Assembly: GCA_965644295.1 (NCBI GenBank)
Contig: CBFFRP010000323.1
Location: 34,778 to 98,777, forward strand
DNA: 64,000 bases
Origin: Paraphysomonas bandaiensis
Lineage: Eukaryota; Chrysophyceae
Direction: 5' to 3'
Shown here: positions 35,270 to 46,140 of the stretch, one piece after another
Numbering within the stretch: position 1 is the first letter of the stretch
How the letters are laid out: each line of letters starts with the position of its first letter
The notes under the pieces: model-generated
What the model saw: the letters and a program-made list of their open reading frames with translations, nothing else
What the model was told of the DNA's origin: nothing
Database searches by the model: none
Position numbers and translations under genes: made by a program

Positions 35270-35707
35270 TAAACGTTAGACGCAGGGAGCTTGCTTTGCT
35301 TCCGCTGTATCTCGTGTGAGTGTACTGTATCTTCTCATTAGGACATATCCATGAATAGATTCTTGTCCTCCGAGTCCACAACGAGCCAAACCCCTAAAAA
35401 TATGGGTTTTTCCTCTAAAATATAGGTTTTTGTGCACACAATCCTCTAAAAAACAATAAAGAATTTTATGGTGAAACGTATGAATCCTCTGCACGGCTCC
35501 GTGTGTGTGAAGCCAATCAAATGAGTGGTGTGCGTGGATCGTCTGTGGAGTGAATCTTGCATTGAATCTTTGGATTGTATTCCTGTGATTGAACGCATAC
35601 GGTGTGTATGTATCAGTAGCGGGGTGTTCAATCCATCCCATGGAACCACACATCAAACTACCACGACAGAATCTCCTTCTACTCGAAGCAACTCTCATAT
35701 CGTCATA

Positions 35708-37254
35708 ATGTGTATCGTTAAGAACTCATCCACTGACTGTGCGTCTGATGCGAGAGAGATATCAATTGAAGAGGTCGCCAAGCACGGCACATATAGCGAC
35801 TGCTGGATCGTCATCGAGAATAAAGTATACGACATATCGGACTACATCTCCGAGCACCCCGGCGGTATGCTGATTCTCTCTGCAGCTGGTAGCGATGCGA
35901 CAGTGATGTTCGAACACTATCATGTGGGGGCCAGCTATAAGAAGTCTCGCGCACTGCTAGATAAGCGCTGCGTGGGCACTCTAGTGGGCAGGCGATCCCC
36001 TTCTGTCGGGAAATTTTACACTACTTTACGTGATCGAGTGGGAGAAGCTATCAAAGATCTTCCAAAACACCCTCTACATTCTGTTTTTATGCTCTTCTTC
36101 GATGTTATTTCTCTGCTTTGCTGTACCGTATTTGGAATCTACTTGTCCCGACAGGAGACTATTCATCCACTGCCCCTATTTTTAGCCGCCTTTTTAACCC
36201 AAATTTTTTCTACCAGAGTTGCGGGGCACTCACACGCTGTGGGTCATATGCAGGTACATTTTGACCAATTCAAGAATACGCTGACCATTGGTTTTTGGAG
36301 TTGATGTGTGTTTACACCCTGCTATAGCTACTTTAATATGTAATTATTTAGGTATTCGGAAAGACCTTGGCTCCAATATTTGAGGTGGTACTGTTGGTGA
36401 TGGGCTCGCGATCAATGCCCGGTTATGCATTCCCTAATAAAAATATTCAGTACCGGAAACAGATGAATGAGCCTCGTTCTGTGTGCCAGTATGAATACAA
36501 GTTGCGAGGACCCTTTGAGCATCAAGCGATCCACCATGTGAGGGGGGCATCCCTTGAGCATGATGGTTGCAAGGAGGCAGCTACAGTAATGGGCAACCTG
36601 CGATTATGCAGCACTGATCCTATAAGACCTATGAATTACATCCAGCAGTACTTTATCCCCCGGAATATTATCTGTGCCGGGTGGTACCTAGTTACGGACG
36701 TTCTTTTCTGGGGTGTTAAGCTAAATTATATGAAGGACATGGTTAGATGGGGTCAATTTGACCGCGTATTTTTTTCTTTGATTGGGCTTATGTATGACTG
36801 GACAGTTGTGTATGTTACTACCATTCAACCACTGACACGCAACATTGCAGTATTTTTAGTTCTCCGCTTGTGCCTCCACTTCTGCCACCTCTTTCTTCTC
36901 TTCTATGCCCAGCACTATTGGGACTCCAACCTCTCCGAAGAAACTGCTGAGAGTGAATGGGGAAAGCATAATGCCGAAACCTCTGTGTCACTCTGGGGAG
37001 AGACCATGCAGTGGCATCCGCTCTTGTTGGGTTTTGGAGGGACATGTCCTGCCACTCTGACATATCATCTGGAGCACTCCCTATTTCCTGGTATCAATTA
37101 TCTGCATCTACCAGTTGTTGCTCGTGTGACGAAACAAACCTGTGAAGAATTCGGTGTGACTTACCACCATCTAAAAGATTATTCTGATTTGAATCGAGCA
37201 TTTGTGAACAATGCTAAGCGTTGTGCTGCCGTACAGTCGCTGAAGCGAGATTAG
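35708..37254 (+). CDS. Cytochrome b5-fused front-end fatty acid desaturase-like protein
   Basis: Exons 35708-36253 and 36352-37254 (98-nt intron, GTACAT...TTTAG) give 482 residues. Residues 18-95 are a cytochrome b5 domain with heme ligands in EHPGG (His50) and at His70/72. A hydrophobic segment follows. Histidine box I is HSHAVGH (174-180) and box II is HQAIHH (239-244). Box III is HLEHS (421-425), where the family has Q/HxxHH, so the last histidine is a serine. Two further membrane segments lie between. Family members insert double bonds near the carboxyl end of acyl chains (delta-5/6/8) at the ER. The box III change could alter iron binding. Regiospecificity cannot be inferred. Confidence 0.85.
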
Positions 37255-37877
37255 TATTTCGCATTTTGTTATGGTTAACTCGTTAGAGTTGCGAAGATAT
37301 TGCCTGTAGTGCGAATATTCTCAATATCTGAGAACCCAATATTTGAATGTTGTGCAACTACGTAAGGGCAGCTGGAAACACTGATGGGACTGCCAATTCA
37401 AAAATAGTCGATAGTAAAGTGTCGTTATGCGATATTGATTTGTACTTCGCCTCCCCATGGATTTGGCAATTATATAATAAATGTGAAAACAATGCGTTAT
37501 GATATTTTTTAAATTCATCCTTCTGTTTAGTTGTCGAAAACTATATGAATTTGACAGTTGGATATCAAATAGTAGACAGCGAGGTAATCACGGTTTTACT
37601 CACTCGCGCAGCTGCATATGCTAGTTGCTGTTGAGTTTTACTAATTGTAAGCAATTAAAAGCTATACTTTAAGATATTCGATTTCCACCGTTTTCAAGAT
37701 AGACTACTGGAAAGCTGTAGTGCATGAAATGATTATGATATATATATTAATAATATATTTTATATATAATCGATACCAGGAAATAGGGAATTGCTCAACT
37801 ATATACAGTTACCCACAACTGTATACTTATGCAACCTCGCAACCAAATAGGGAGAACTTCTTCAAGAAATTCATCAA
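37255..37877. other. Convergent intergenic region with R1 copy
   Basis: AT-rich. Includes R1 copy 3 at 37630-37678 and a (TA)n patch near 37738-37768. Confidence 0.45.
37630..37678 (+). repeat. Dispersed repeat R1, copy 3
   Basis: TTGAGTTTTACTAATTGTAA followed by GCAATTAAAAGCTATACTTT; see copies 1, 2 and 4. Confidence 0.6.
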
Positions 37878-40016
37878 TTAAAATCGCACACATGGCTCCA
37901 ATTTTTTCGGAAACCTCCGCACTCGGCTTTTCAAATCTTCCAAGCATGAAAATGCAAGCTCTTTTCGTTTTGCCAAGATCAACATGGCCAGTGCATTACC
38001 TATCCCAGGGAGGGTCTTCAGCTCCCCAACATTGGCAGTTTTGATATTCACTGTCGGCATGTCAACCAGAAGCCGCAATCGCCTGCTGAATATCGGCCCA
38101 AAAATTTTTTCCAAGCATGCACCCGTCGGGAATATACTCCAACACATCGTCAGCTACACGAGTTGCCGCGACGACTAGGATATAGGGAACACCAGCACTA
38201 TCATTTGCTATTCCCATATGTTGATGCACTTTATGATACTCTGATTTAAAAAGTTCACCTGAAACAACGCCATCTTGATAATACTTCTGTTCCCCAAAGC
38301 AGAATATTCTCGAGCCATCATTCTGTGAACGACATGTGAACGAGTCAATAATTGCACCTGGTGCATTCTTGATGATTTCCGTGTCAGCATTGATGGACTG
38401 GCCAGCTTCCCCACTACCCTGCACATCACCATCTGTAACCCAAGGATTACTCGGAAACCTTGAAGCAGTGTTAATGGAACAATGCTCTCTCAATGAAAAC
38501 TCGAGATATTCGTCGACAGCAGATGCATTTCCTTGTTGAACACAGTAGAAGCTGTTTGCATAACATGATTTGTCCTCTTCAAGATATCTGGCAAGCAGCA
38601 TTTCACGAACAGCCTCCATGGATCGATTCCGTTCAGGCACCCAATAACAGACCTAAACACAGGATATGGTAGTTGTACGGCACACTGCTGCTCTGAAATA
38701 GTTTTCAATACAATAATTCCTTGTTCTTCCAGGGCACCAAAACTCAGTCGGCTGTCAGTCTCTCCGTCATCGGAAACTCTTGCACTGCAAGAGAATTGAT
38801 CACGAGATACATTCGTGGACAACATTACTGCCGATATCAATGTACTACCACATCACGCAAGAATATGGGCGTCTATTATCAGTGAGGAGAGAAGAATCGA
38901 GTATAAAGTCTCGTAGTCGATGTTCACTAACGGTTCCCCGAGGGTCTCAATATTTCCTTCGCCTTTTGTAAGAACTGCTCCGCCAAGCGGGGCAAGGACC
39001 CAAAGTCACTCCTCCAGTTCCCCCATACGGCTGGGCTGTTCTTTTCCAACCCATCCATCAGAAGCTCACAGTCATCACCTGATAGAAGCCCAATCGGCAA
39101 CTTCAGCACTGGGTGCCCTAACTCTGCGAAGACCTTATCCAGTGGCAAAACGGTAGTACCAGCGACAATTCCAAAGACGAAGCACGAAGAGGTAGAAATC
39201 AAAGAACTGGTGAGCGCTATCATCGTGTCCTTCAAAAACACCCTGAATTGCTGCTCCTTGCCGTTGGCACCTTGAAAAGTTTCATCCAGGACGAAATTGA
39301 TTTCATCCACTCCAATGAAAAGGGCTCCATCCGGCAGACTATTTCGCCTCACAGTAACAGCATATTGCGGTTATAGCTATGCTGGTAGTCAAATAGTTCA
39401 GAAGGTCTCGTGGGAACTCTCTAACAAAATATTCAAAAGGCACCATCGGTTGTAACCCACAAACAAAAGCGAAATAGAGAAGACGAAGACCAAATGCTGT
39501 GTTGACAACATCCATTGCAGGCTTAGTGTCAGATAAGCCAAAAAGAGAATAGTCACAAGTTGGAGGATTTCCATTGTTGTATGATATGTGAACAACTGCA
39601 TGCCACTAATTTTTAGATTTCCATTCATGGATTCTTTCCCCAATCTCAACAAGACCTCACGTTTTCCCTAAACCGCTACAACCACCCATAACGCCGACCT
39701 TACGGGAATGTCGCTCCGTGATATGCCGACGAGAAGCGCGCTCGTCGAATAATCATTTCGTCGATTCAAGCAAATCGTTACGAAACCGACATGTGGCATT
39801 TTTTTATCCAAACGGCGTTATCGAGCAGCTTTTGTTCTCGATATTCAGCTCACCGTAAGCGCTGCTCATGTACAGCAGCACATCGTCAGCTAGATTCTTG
39901 CTGGCTTCCATCTTATATGTATAGGAGGGAGCGGGAGTGGAGAGGGGCGCTTGGAGCCGCTTAGTAGTGGTACCTAAACTGATGTTGGTGAAAGAGTGGC
40001 AATAATGGAGACTCAT
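37878..40016 (-). pseudogene. Broken Crinkler/RHS-type NTPase-nuclease gene
   Basis: Reading minus from about 40 kb, the conserved order of a Crinkler (CRN)/RHS-like protein is visible. A Walker A motif (GVMGGCSGLGKT) lies near 39690, followed by a region with VVNTAFGLRLLYFAFVCG and FEYFVREFP near 39440-39540. Next come a Walker B-like FIGVDEINFV (39290), a sensor-like stretch ending in GSLPRLAEQFLQKAKE (38960), and a C-terminal region (38640-38060). Last is a helix-hairpin-helix motif (ELKTLPGIGNALAMLIL, about 38020) before the stop at 37878. In-frame TAA and TGA codons lie between 39810 and 39655, including one right after Walker A, and several frame changes follow. Some breaks could be introns, but the stops near Walker A suggest a pseudogene. 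It is divergent from the related gene at 40.5 kb. Confidence 0.72.
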
Positions 40017-40064
40017 ACTCGACGGACCCCATCGATCTATAGGCAGTGAGTTCTATCCTTTAAC

Positions 40065-40170
40065 AGGTACAGGTCTAGAGGTACAGGTCTAGAGGTACAG
40101 GTCTAGAGGTACAGGTCTAGAGGTACAGGTCTAGAGGTACAGGTCTAGAGGTACAGGTCTAGAGGTACGA
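40065..40170 (+). repeat. 14-bp minisatellite
   Basis: About eight tandem copies of AGGTACAGGTCTAG. Confidence 0.95.
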
Positions 40171-40217
40171 GGTACAGAATGCAGATCATGAACCTTTTTT
40201 GTGTGTGTTGTTGTGTA

Positions 40218-40447
40218 GGCCTGTAGACCACCTGTAGCCTGTAGACCACCTGGTGTAGCCTGTAGACCACCTGTAGCCTGTAGACCTCCTGGTGTAGCCT
40301 GTAGACCACCTGTAGCCTGTAGACCTCCTGGTGTAGCCTGTAGTAGCCTGTAGACCACCTGTAGCCTGTAGACCTCCTGGTGTAGCCTGTAGTAGCCTGT
40401 AGACCACCTGTAGCCTGTAGACCACCTGGTGTAGCCTGTAGACCTCC
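40218..40447 (+). repeat. GTAGCCTGTAGACC minisatellite
   Basis: Tandem array of CCTGTAGACCACCTGTAG and CCTGTAGACCTCCTGGTGTAG units in a higher-order order. It ends about 60 bp upstream of the Crinkler-type start. Frames through it on the minus strand are artefacts. Confidence 0.95.
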
Positions 40448-40508
40448 ACTCCGGCTATCGTGATATCTAGATATGAACAGCGCAGTCAGAGTGTAGAATA
40501 TTAAAATA

Positions 40509-42223
40509 ATGGAAGTGTTTTTTGAATATGACGATGAGGAGTTTTCTCTTCGTGGTGCTGATGGAGACTGGACAATGGGACACTTGAGAAGCCAGATTCA
40601 TTGTCGGCTGGAGCTCAGCGACAACGAAAGATGTTTCACTCTATCTCACGGAGGTCGGAGCGTTTCTGCCCAAATGAAATTGAAAGATATGGATATCAGC
40701 GTGCTGTTTCACTACCACAGAAAAGAAACTGACAATCCTACAAGTGATCGACCGTTGCAGGTAATGAGTATTTCAGACTGCCGCAGTGGTCGTGAAGTTA
40801 AATACCGTGACTCAGGTGGCCCACAGCTGTCACACACTATTGTCTTATCAGGGATGGCGTACTGAATATAGAAACTAACACAATTGAGTGGAGGGATTCT
40901 TTACCTCTTTTCGAAAACAAGAAATCTCTCTTTGTTCGAGCGGCTTACTCTGATATCTATGAATCTATACTCCTGTCAAAGAAGCCTCGCAACGTAGTGA
41001 CGGGCGTGCCCGGAATCGGAAAATCTCTCTTCTGCTTGTATTTTATTTGGCGATATATTAGGGAAAACTGTAATGTTCCTTTTCTTTTGGAATTTGTAAA
41101 GGACGAGATCCAATTATTTGGTCCTGATTGTCACGAGGTGCTCACTCGTTTACAGTGCACTGGCAAGAAAAGTCCTTATTTTGTAGACATTCACGAAATC
41201 AATGAACCCGCTACAAATGTTGGGTCTTTCGCAGTTGTGTTTAGCTCCCCACACCCAGGACGGTTCAAGCAGTGGATAAAGAATCCTGACCTGTGCGATC
41301 GATATGTTTTGCCCATATGGTCGCTCCCTGAACTTCAACGACTAAGGCTAGTTCTTTTCCCATCGATTTCTTGCGAGGATGTGAACTTCCGTTTTTCACG
41401 AGTGGGTGGTGTGCCTCGGCTGGTGCTGCAAGGAGGTGACACATGGTTTGACGACTGTCTACAAAATGCAATCGCAAGGAAGGGTGCTGCCATCGCCGAA
41501 TCTTTCTTCATTTCTGGATTTGGCATGAAAGACGAAGATATGCCGTACACGCTTGTTCACATTCATCCTGACCCAGACAACTATTGCACCCGGGTCGAGC
41601 ACTTTACGGTGGCCTCAACTTACATTTGGGAACGCTTGTATCGATTGAACCAACGGTCTATTCTGAGTAAATCGGTTGATTATTTCAATGGAGGTACTGG
41701 GGCATTTGGAGGGTCGTTTGCTGGACATCATTTTGAAAATATTTGCCTTATTGCACTGCCAATTACTGGTAAGCAATTCAGATTAACTTCATTGTGGACT
41801 TCGAAAGGCAATGATAGTTGTGTCAAAGAAAAAACAGTGTCAGTGCCGTCAACTGCACGCGCACTTTCAACGGATGATTGGGACAGGGTCCTATTTGAGA
41901 GCAATGTACATTACATTCCAAACAGAACGAATCTTGATTCAGGAGGCTCTTTTTTTCTGTCTGATGAAGGGATTCTGTATGTGCTGCAGGTAACGGTAGG
42001 AAAATCGCATGTGGTGAATGCACATGGTCTCGAAGTCATAGCCAGTGTGTTTCCTGCTGACCAAGTGCAGGAATACTGCTTGGTGTTTGTGGTACCTTCG
42101 CAAGGCCAATTGGACGCTCCGCAGAATATTACAAGAATGGTGGACGGACGGCAAGTCATAAGAACAACGAAAGTAGTGAGGATGTTTACCGAAAATCAAT
42201 GGAGATTGGAATATTCATTGTGA
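40509..42223 (+). CDS. Crinkler/RHS-type protein: ubiquitin-like header, P-loop NTPase, nuclease-like C-terminus
   Basis: The first frame (40509-40865) looks like a ubiquitin-like header (MEVFFEYDDEEFSLRGADGD, then ERCFTLSHGGRSVSAQMKLK). The second, in another frame from about 40811, carries IEWRDSLPLFENKKSLFVRA, Walker A TGVPGIGKSLFCLYFIWRY and the family tail motif SRVGGVPRLVLQ. Its C-terminus (NRTNLDSGG ... LYVLQVTVGKSHVVNAHGLE) resembles the restriction-endonuclease-like domain of CRN/RHS effectors. It runs 400+ codons without a stop to TGA at 42221. A good donor (CAG|GTAATG at about 40760) and several acceptors exist, but I could not find one pair that preserves frame, so the join may be an unusual intron or a frameshift. 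Homologs are DNA-damaging or chromatin-acting effectors, or genome-conflict proteins. Confidence 0.72.
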
Positions 42224-42977
42224 ATGCTGTACCACAGAGATTATTCACTTCCGGAATTCATTCTCCTTATTTTTTGATTTTATTAAAATTTTCAACATTT
42301 TTCGACATATAATACAGAGTGAAAACTATCTAACCTTTTGTCCGTATGAGCAAAGTTATGATTCCCAAATTAAGGTGTGAAATTATTTATGGTAAGTGTT
42401 TTTAACTTGAAAAACATAAAATGCAGAATCCTCACATCTCTCCAGATCAGGTTTGCATTCACAAGAATGCGGAGAAATTCGTGATAATTAGTTGGACTAA
42501 CATTCTCTGATACTCCCATCAGAACCGATGACTTTGCTTTAAGAATTTCGAATTAAATAGGATAATAAAAATATTATAAAAAAATAGAATATTTCATTTT
42601 GTAAATAATTTTTGTCTTGTAAAGAAACATAGTAGGGTGTAAAGAGTACGTAAGTTAATTGCTAATATTGCTTTTGATTATTCATTGAAATCACTATTTT
42701 CAAATAATGTTCCAAGAATCGCTAAAAGACTAATTTAGTTGCGTATAGTTCTATGGGATAGAACTGTAGAATGCGTTAAATATAATGTGAAAAACTGTAA
42801 CACGTAGTCAAAAGTACTCTACAGCTATAACTGTGAAACTGAAGTATCATGACGATTCAAGATACGGAAGTTGATCAGTGGTTGACACGAAAGAAATATG
42901 AAATTATGTTGTTGATAATATGTTTTACATGACAATGCATAATTACGTATGCAATAATAATCATCTAACTAATCTAA
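42224..42977. other. AT-rich intergenic region
   Basis: Downstream of the Crinkler-type gene. No feature recognised. Confidence 0.45.
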
Positions 42978-44680
42978 CGACATAAAGTCGGACTCGCCCC
43001 TTTTCGTGGTGTTCTGGGGGATAAGTACCGGAGAGATTCTTTCTTGGAAACTAACGTGGGCCGCAAACATGGACAGCAGATATTCTTTTGTCCACTCATA
43101 GCCGAATGCTTGTATGGTACAAGAATGGACACAAATAAGTGTTACTTGTGTAGACGTCTTTGGGCCCTAACGAATAAACAGGCATCCGGGACAGGGCCCA
43201 CCTAAAGGGTAACCGGGGTATTGGGCTGCCTGCTGAAGTAAATCATCCGGGATGTTCACCTTAAGAACTCAGAGCGGAAGTGGTCGCACCTTGGTGCTTG
43301 CGGCACAAGCAGATTCCGTAGCGTTAAATAGTAGGATAAAAAAAGTGTGTACTGATTAGTTACAGGTAGGTCTAACTAGTTTGTCTAGCATTCATCTAGC
43401 TAGTAAGTTGGTGCAGGTTTTTAATGCTTATTTCTAATAATAAGACTTTCAATATATAACGACATAACTTTTCTTTTACGGTCTAAATTATAAAAAGACT
43501 AAAAGTCAATACTGCATTACTAGAGAATGTTCTTGAGCATTTGAAAGTAGTACTAAAACATGCTATTATTCTTTGGAACTATTTTATAAAATTTTACTAA
43601 GAGCAATTTTACGGTTGTGTTCATTCCACCAACATTATACCATTCAAAAGTAAGGGTGGAAAAACGAAGTTTTTTCCTGTGTGAGAAGCAGCCCACTCCA
43701 GTATGAGTCGGGATCTCTCTGCCCATATTTTTTCAATAATCTCACTGTTGAAGCCAGAGCGCTCAATAACAGACCAAGATATTTATTCCTGGTTAGCTTG
43801 CCGCCACTCATTGACAAGTACTGCTGTCTCTGTTGTCTGTTGTCGACAGACCAGAGCAAGTGCACGATAAACACTCACTGTCGCTTCGATGTAATTCTGC
43901 AAATTAACTTTTTCTCGTTGGCCTTGAGAGCTTATTTTGCATGGCCGTTTCGGATCACGCCTGCACATGTTTTGCGTGCGGTTGCCACAATGATTCTATA
44001 ATTAGGAGTGATACGGAACGTACACTACAAGGTGTTATCAAAATCTATGAAAACCCCTTTACCTCGACACATTATTTTCGATGACATGTGTCATCATACT
44101 CAGACCTATATATTGAAAGTCTTAATATTAGCAATAGGAGTTAAGAATCAGCGCCAGTTTAGTAGCTAGGAGAAAATCAGTCAAGCTAGATAGATTTCTA
44201 CCTGTAACTAACTTGTACAAACACTATTATCCTACTATTTCACGCTACGGAGGCTGCTTGTGCGTCGCCACAAGCACCAAGGTGCAACCACCTCCGCTCT
44301 ATTGCTCAAAGCAAACGCCGTGAGCAAGCAGAATGTTGATATACCTGACATATACTGACTTCAGGTTTTCTGAGTCCTTAAGGTGAACATCCCAGATGCT
44401 TGACTTTAGTAGGCAGCCCAATATCCCGGTTACCCAAACAATTCGATTTGGGTTAGCCTGTTTTTTTGTCAAGGCCCAAAGACGTCTACACAAGTAACAC
44501 TTATTGATGTCCCTTGTACCACACAAGCATTTGGTTTGAGTGGGCAGAACAGTATCTGCTGTCTGTTTCCCGGAGAAATATCTCAGGTACTTATCCCCCA
44601 GAACACCACGAAAAGGTGTGAGTCCGACTTTGTTGAGGGTACTCAGACAAAACCTCTTTTGGAGGACAGCCAATTACAGA
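42978..44680. repeat. Inverted pair of repeat R2
   Basis: A plus copy (about 42978-43450) and a minus copy (about 44100-44675) face each other across 650 bp. Shared blocks include GTGTTCTGGGGGATAAGTAC, AAGTGTTACTTGTGTAGACG, CACCTTGGTGCTTG and AATAGTAGGATAA. The similarity continues inward to GACTTTCAATATATA on both sides. The centre has minus-strand frames at 43644-43968 without a recognised domain. Confidence 0.8.
44299..44673 (-). CDS. Repeat R2-encoded Cys-rich peptide
   Basis: The best-preserved R2 copy is open for about 124 codons. It has no ATG at its left edge (the frame begins TTG). Motifs: TPFRGVLGDKYLRYFSGK, then KCLCGTRDINKCYLCRRLW and KKQANPNRIVWVTGILGC. The C-x-C-x7-C-x2-C cluster could bind zinc. 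The facing copy at 43.0 kb conserves NKCYLCRRLWALTNKQA in translation despite nucleotide divergence, which suggests past coding selection. It may be a piece of a retroelement protein; no family was recognised. Confidence 0.4.
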   Translation of the reverse strand: MAVLQKRFCLSTLNKVGLTPFRGVLGDKYLRYFSGKQTADTVLPTQTKCLCGTRDINKCYLCRRLWALTKKQANPNRIVWVTGILGCLLKSSIWDVHLKDSENLKSVYVRYINILLAHGVCFEQ

Positions 44681-44768
44681 ATAACAGTAATCTGATGACA
44701 GATCTCATTTGTCTCATTCCAGTAGCAAGTGTGCACGGCCCTGTATGGATGTAAACTGACTCTCCATA

Positions 44769-45110
44769 TTGAAAAGTTTCACTAAACTGTTTGCAATTTC
44801 GGAGCCTCCAAGAAGGCGCCTTGTACCCCCTTCCTCTTATTGCGGTGCTCATCACTCTGATTCTCCTTTTATGGACCTGATTGCTCTTTCTTCCCTTGTC
44901 AAGTCTAATACAGGTTATGCGATGAAAAAGAGTTTTCTTGAAAAAGCTGAAATATCTTGTTTATTTACGATTCCCTCTGTATGTTTTAAGGCTAAACGTA
45001 TTGGAATTATTCATAAAAGTAATGAGTTATATAGATGTAAAGCTGTAGTTACAGCAAAAAGAAATTTAGTTCAAGTTTATTTCTTAATAGCTAAAATACA
45101 CCAGAAGTAG
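44769..45110 (+). CDS. Open frame with organelle-like composition
   Basis: A 113-codon frame without a conserved domain. Its second half (44925-45110) is very AT-rich at third positions (AAA, TTA, ATT, GTT codons), unlike neighbouring genes, and reads AKRIGIIHKSNELYRCKAVV, then TAKRNLVQVYFLIAKIH. Such usage recalls organellar or foreign DNA. Could be a nuclear insertion of organelle DNA or chance. Confidence 0.25.
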   Translation: MKSFTKLFAISEPPRRRLVPPSSYCGAHHSDSPFMDLIALSSLVKSNTGYAMKKSFLEKAEISCLFTIPSVCFKAKRIGIIHKSNELYRCKAVVTAKRNLVQVYFLIAKIHQK

Positions 45111-46140
45111 TATCCTGGTTGATGCCCGAAGTTGATTGAAGTAAACAGTAATAAAACAAAAGCTCACTCAACTATCTGTGATACCAGGACATCATACTTT
45201 TAACCCTACTAATAAGGCGGGTCCTGGTTTAATCTTGCAGCTCCTTCTACATAAAATTGCCGAATAGCTGGTTGTTACATTCAATTGACTAACAGTTGTG
45301 ACAACCGCTTCTCCTCATTGATTATGGTGTTATTCAGTGCAGAGTGATCTCTATGTAAGCACGTATGCCATAAAACTAATACCACAGAAGCTTCATATTC
45401 GTAGTGTGAAAGCATATCCATATACAAGTACATGGGTGCGGATATCATCCCTGTGCAACTATCGTTCCCTCAGCGGAGGGTATCTGGAGAGGTTTATGAG
45501 GTTGAAGCTATAGATGAACATTCAAGTGATCACAAGCCGCAACACATTCAACTCCACATCTCGGTAAACAGAGAGACTCACTCATGGGGTCACTGAAGCA
45601 CATACTGGAGACTTCCTCCAGCAGTACGTGCACTGCTGCTAGCCATCTTTTAGCTAAACGTACATGAGAATGCTCACCCTGCAGCAAATGGCATGCTACT
45701 TATTGAGCAGAGATGATTGTTGAGTGAGTTGACGGGGGTGGGTGGAGTGAGTGATGTAGCTACACGCACGAAAGTGTAGAGTAGATAGTGTATGTACATG
45801 TACTGCTGTACTCTGCATATGTGTACTGTATGACATGATGTGCGTACACTCACTCTGTGTGTATGTATGTATGTATGTATGTATGTATGTATGTATGTAT
45901 GTATGTATACAACTGGAAGACGATTTTTTTACGCAGGCAGGCACTGTTTTTTTTAGCTTTGTGGGTTGTCCTCCATTGCACTTCAAGAGTTGAAGATGGC
46001 GGAAATGAGATCTGTCGCATGTCGCATGTAGTCATGCACCTGCATGCTGATCAGCCTAACATACACTATATCATGCACATACACTATGTCTTGGCTCATG
46101 TCGAGTATCTATCTGATGTGATTACCTGGTAACAGTTACC
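45111..46140. other. Intergenic region with a possible first exon and microsatellite
   Basis: A frame from ATG 45432 (MGADIIPVQLSFPQRRVSG, then EVYEVEAIDEHSSDHK) ends at a good GTAAAC donor after HIS. It might be the first exon of an unrecognised gene. A (GTAT)n array lies at 45851-45908. Confidence 0.35.
45851..45908 (+). repeat. (GTAT)n microsatellite
   Basis: About fourteen GTAT units. Confidence 0.95.

Noticed and set aside
35276-35698. Minus-strand frame of 140 codons upstream of the desaturase
   Set aside because: No domain, and it lies in the promoter side of the desaturase. The three-exon gene ending at 35269 explains the minus-strand coding signal better.
36254-36300. Desaturase exon 1 read on to the stop at 36302
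   Set aside because: The read-through ends in TGA, while a phase-0 donor (CAG|GTACAT) joins exactly to the downstream frame carrying boxes II and III.
40065-40447. Regular repeats that might suggest a CRISPR array
   Set aside because: The units are contiguous without unique spacers, and the genome is eukaryotic. These are minisatellites.
40131-40449. Two overlapping Gly/Leu/Gln/Ala-rich minus-strand frames
   Set aside because: Products of the GTAGCCTGTAGACC minisatellite.
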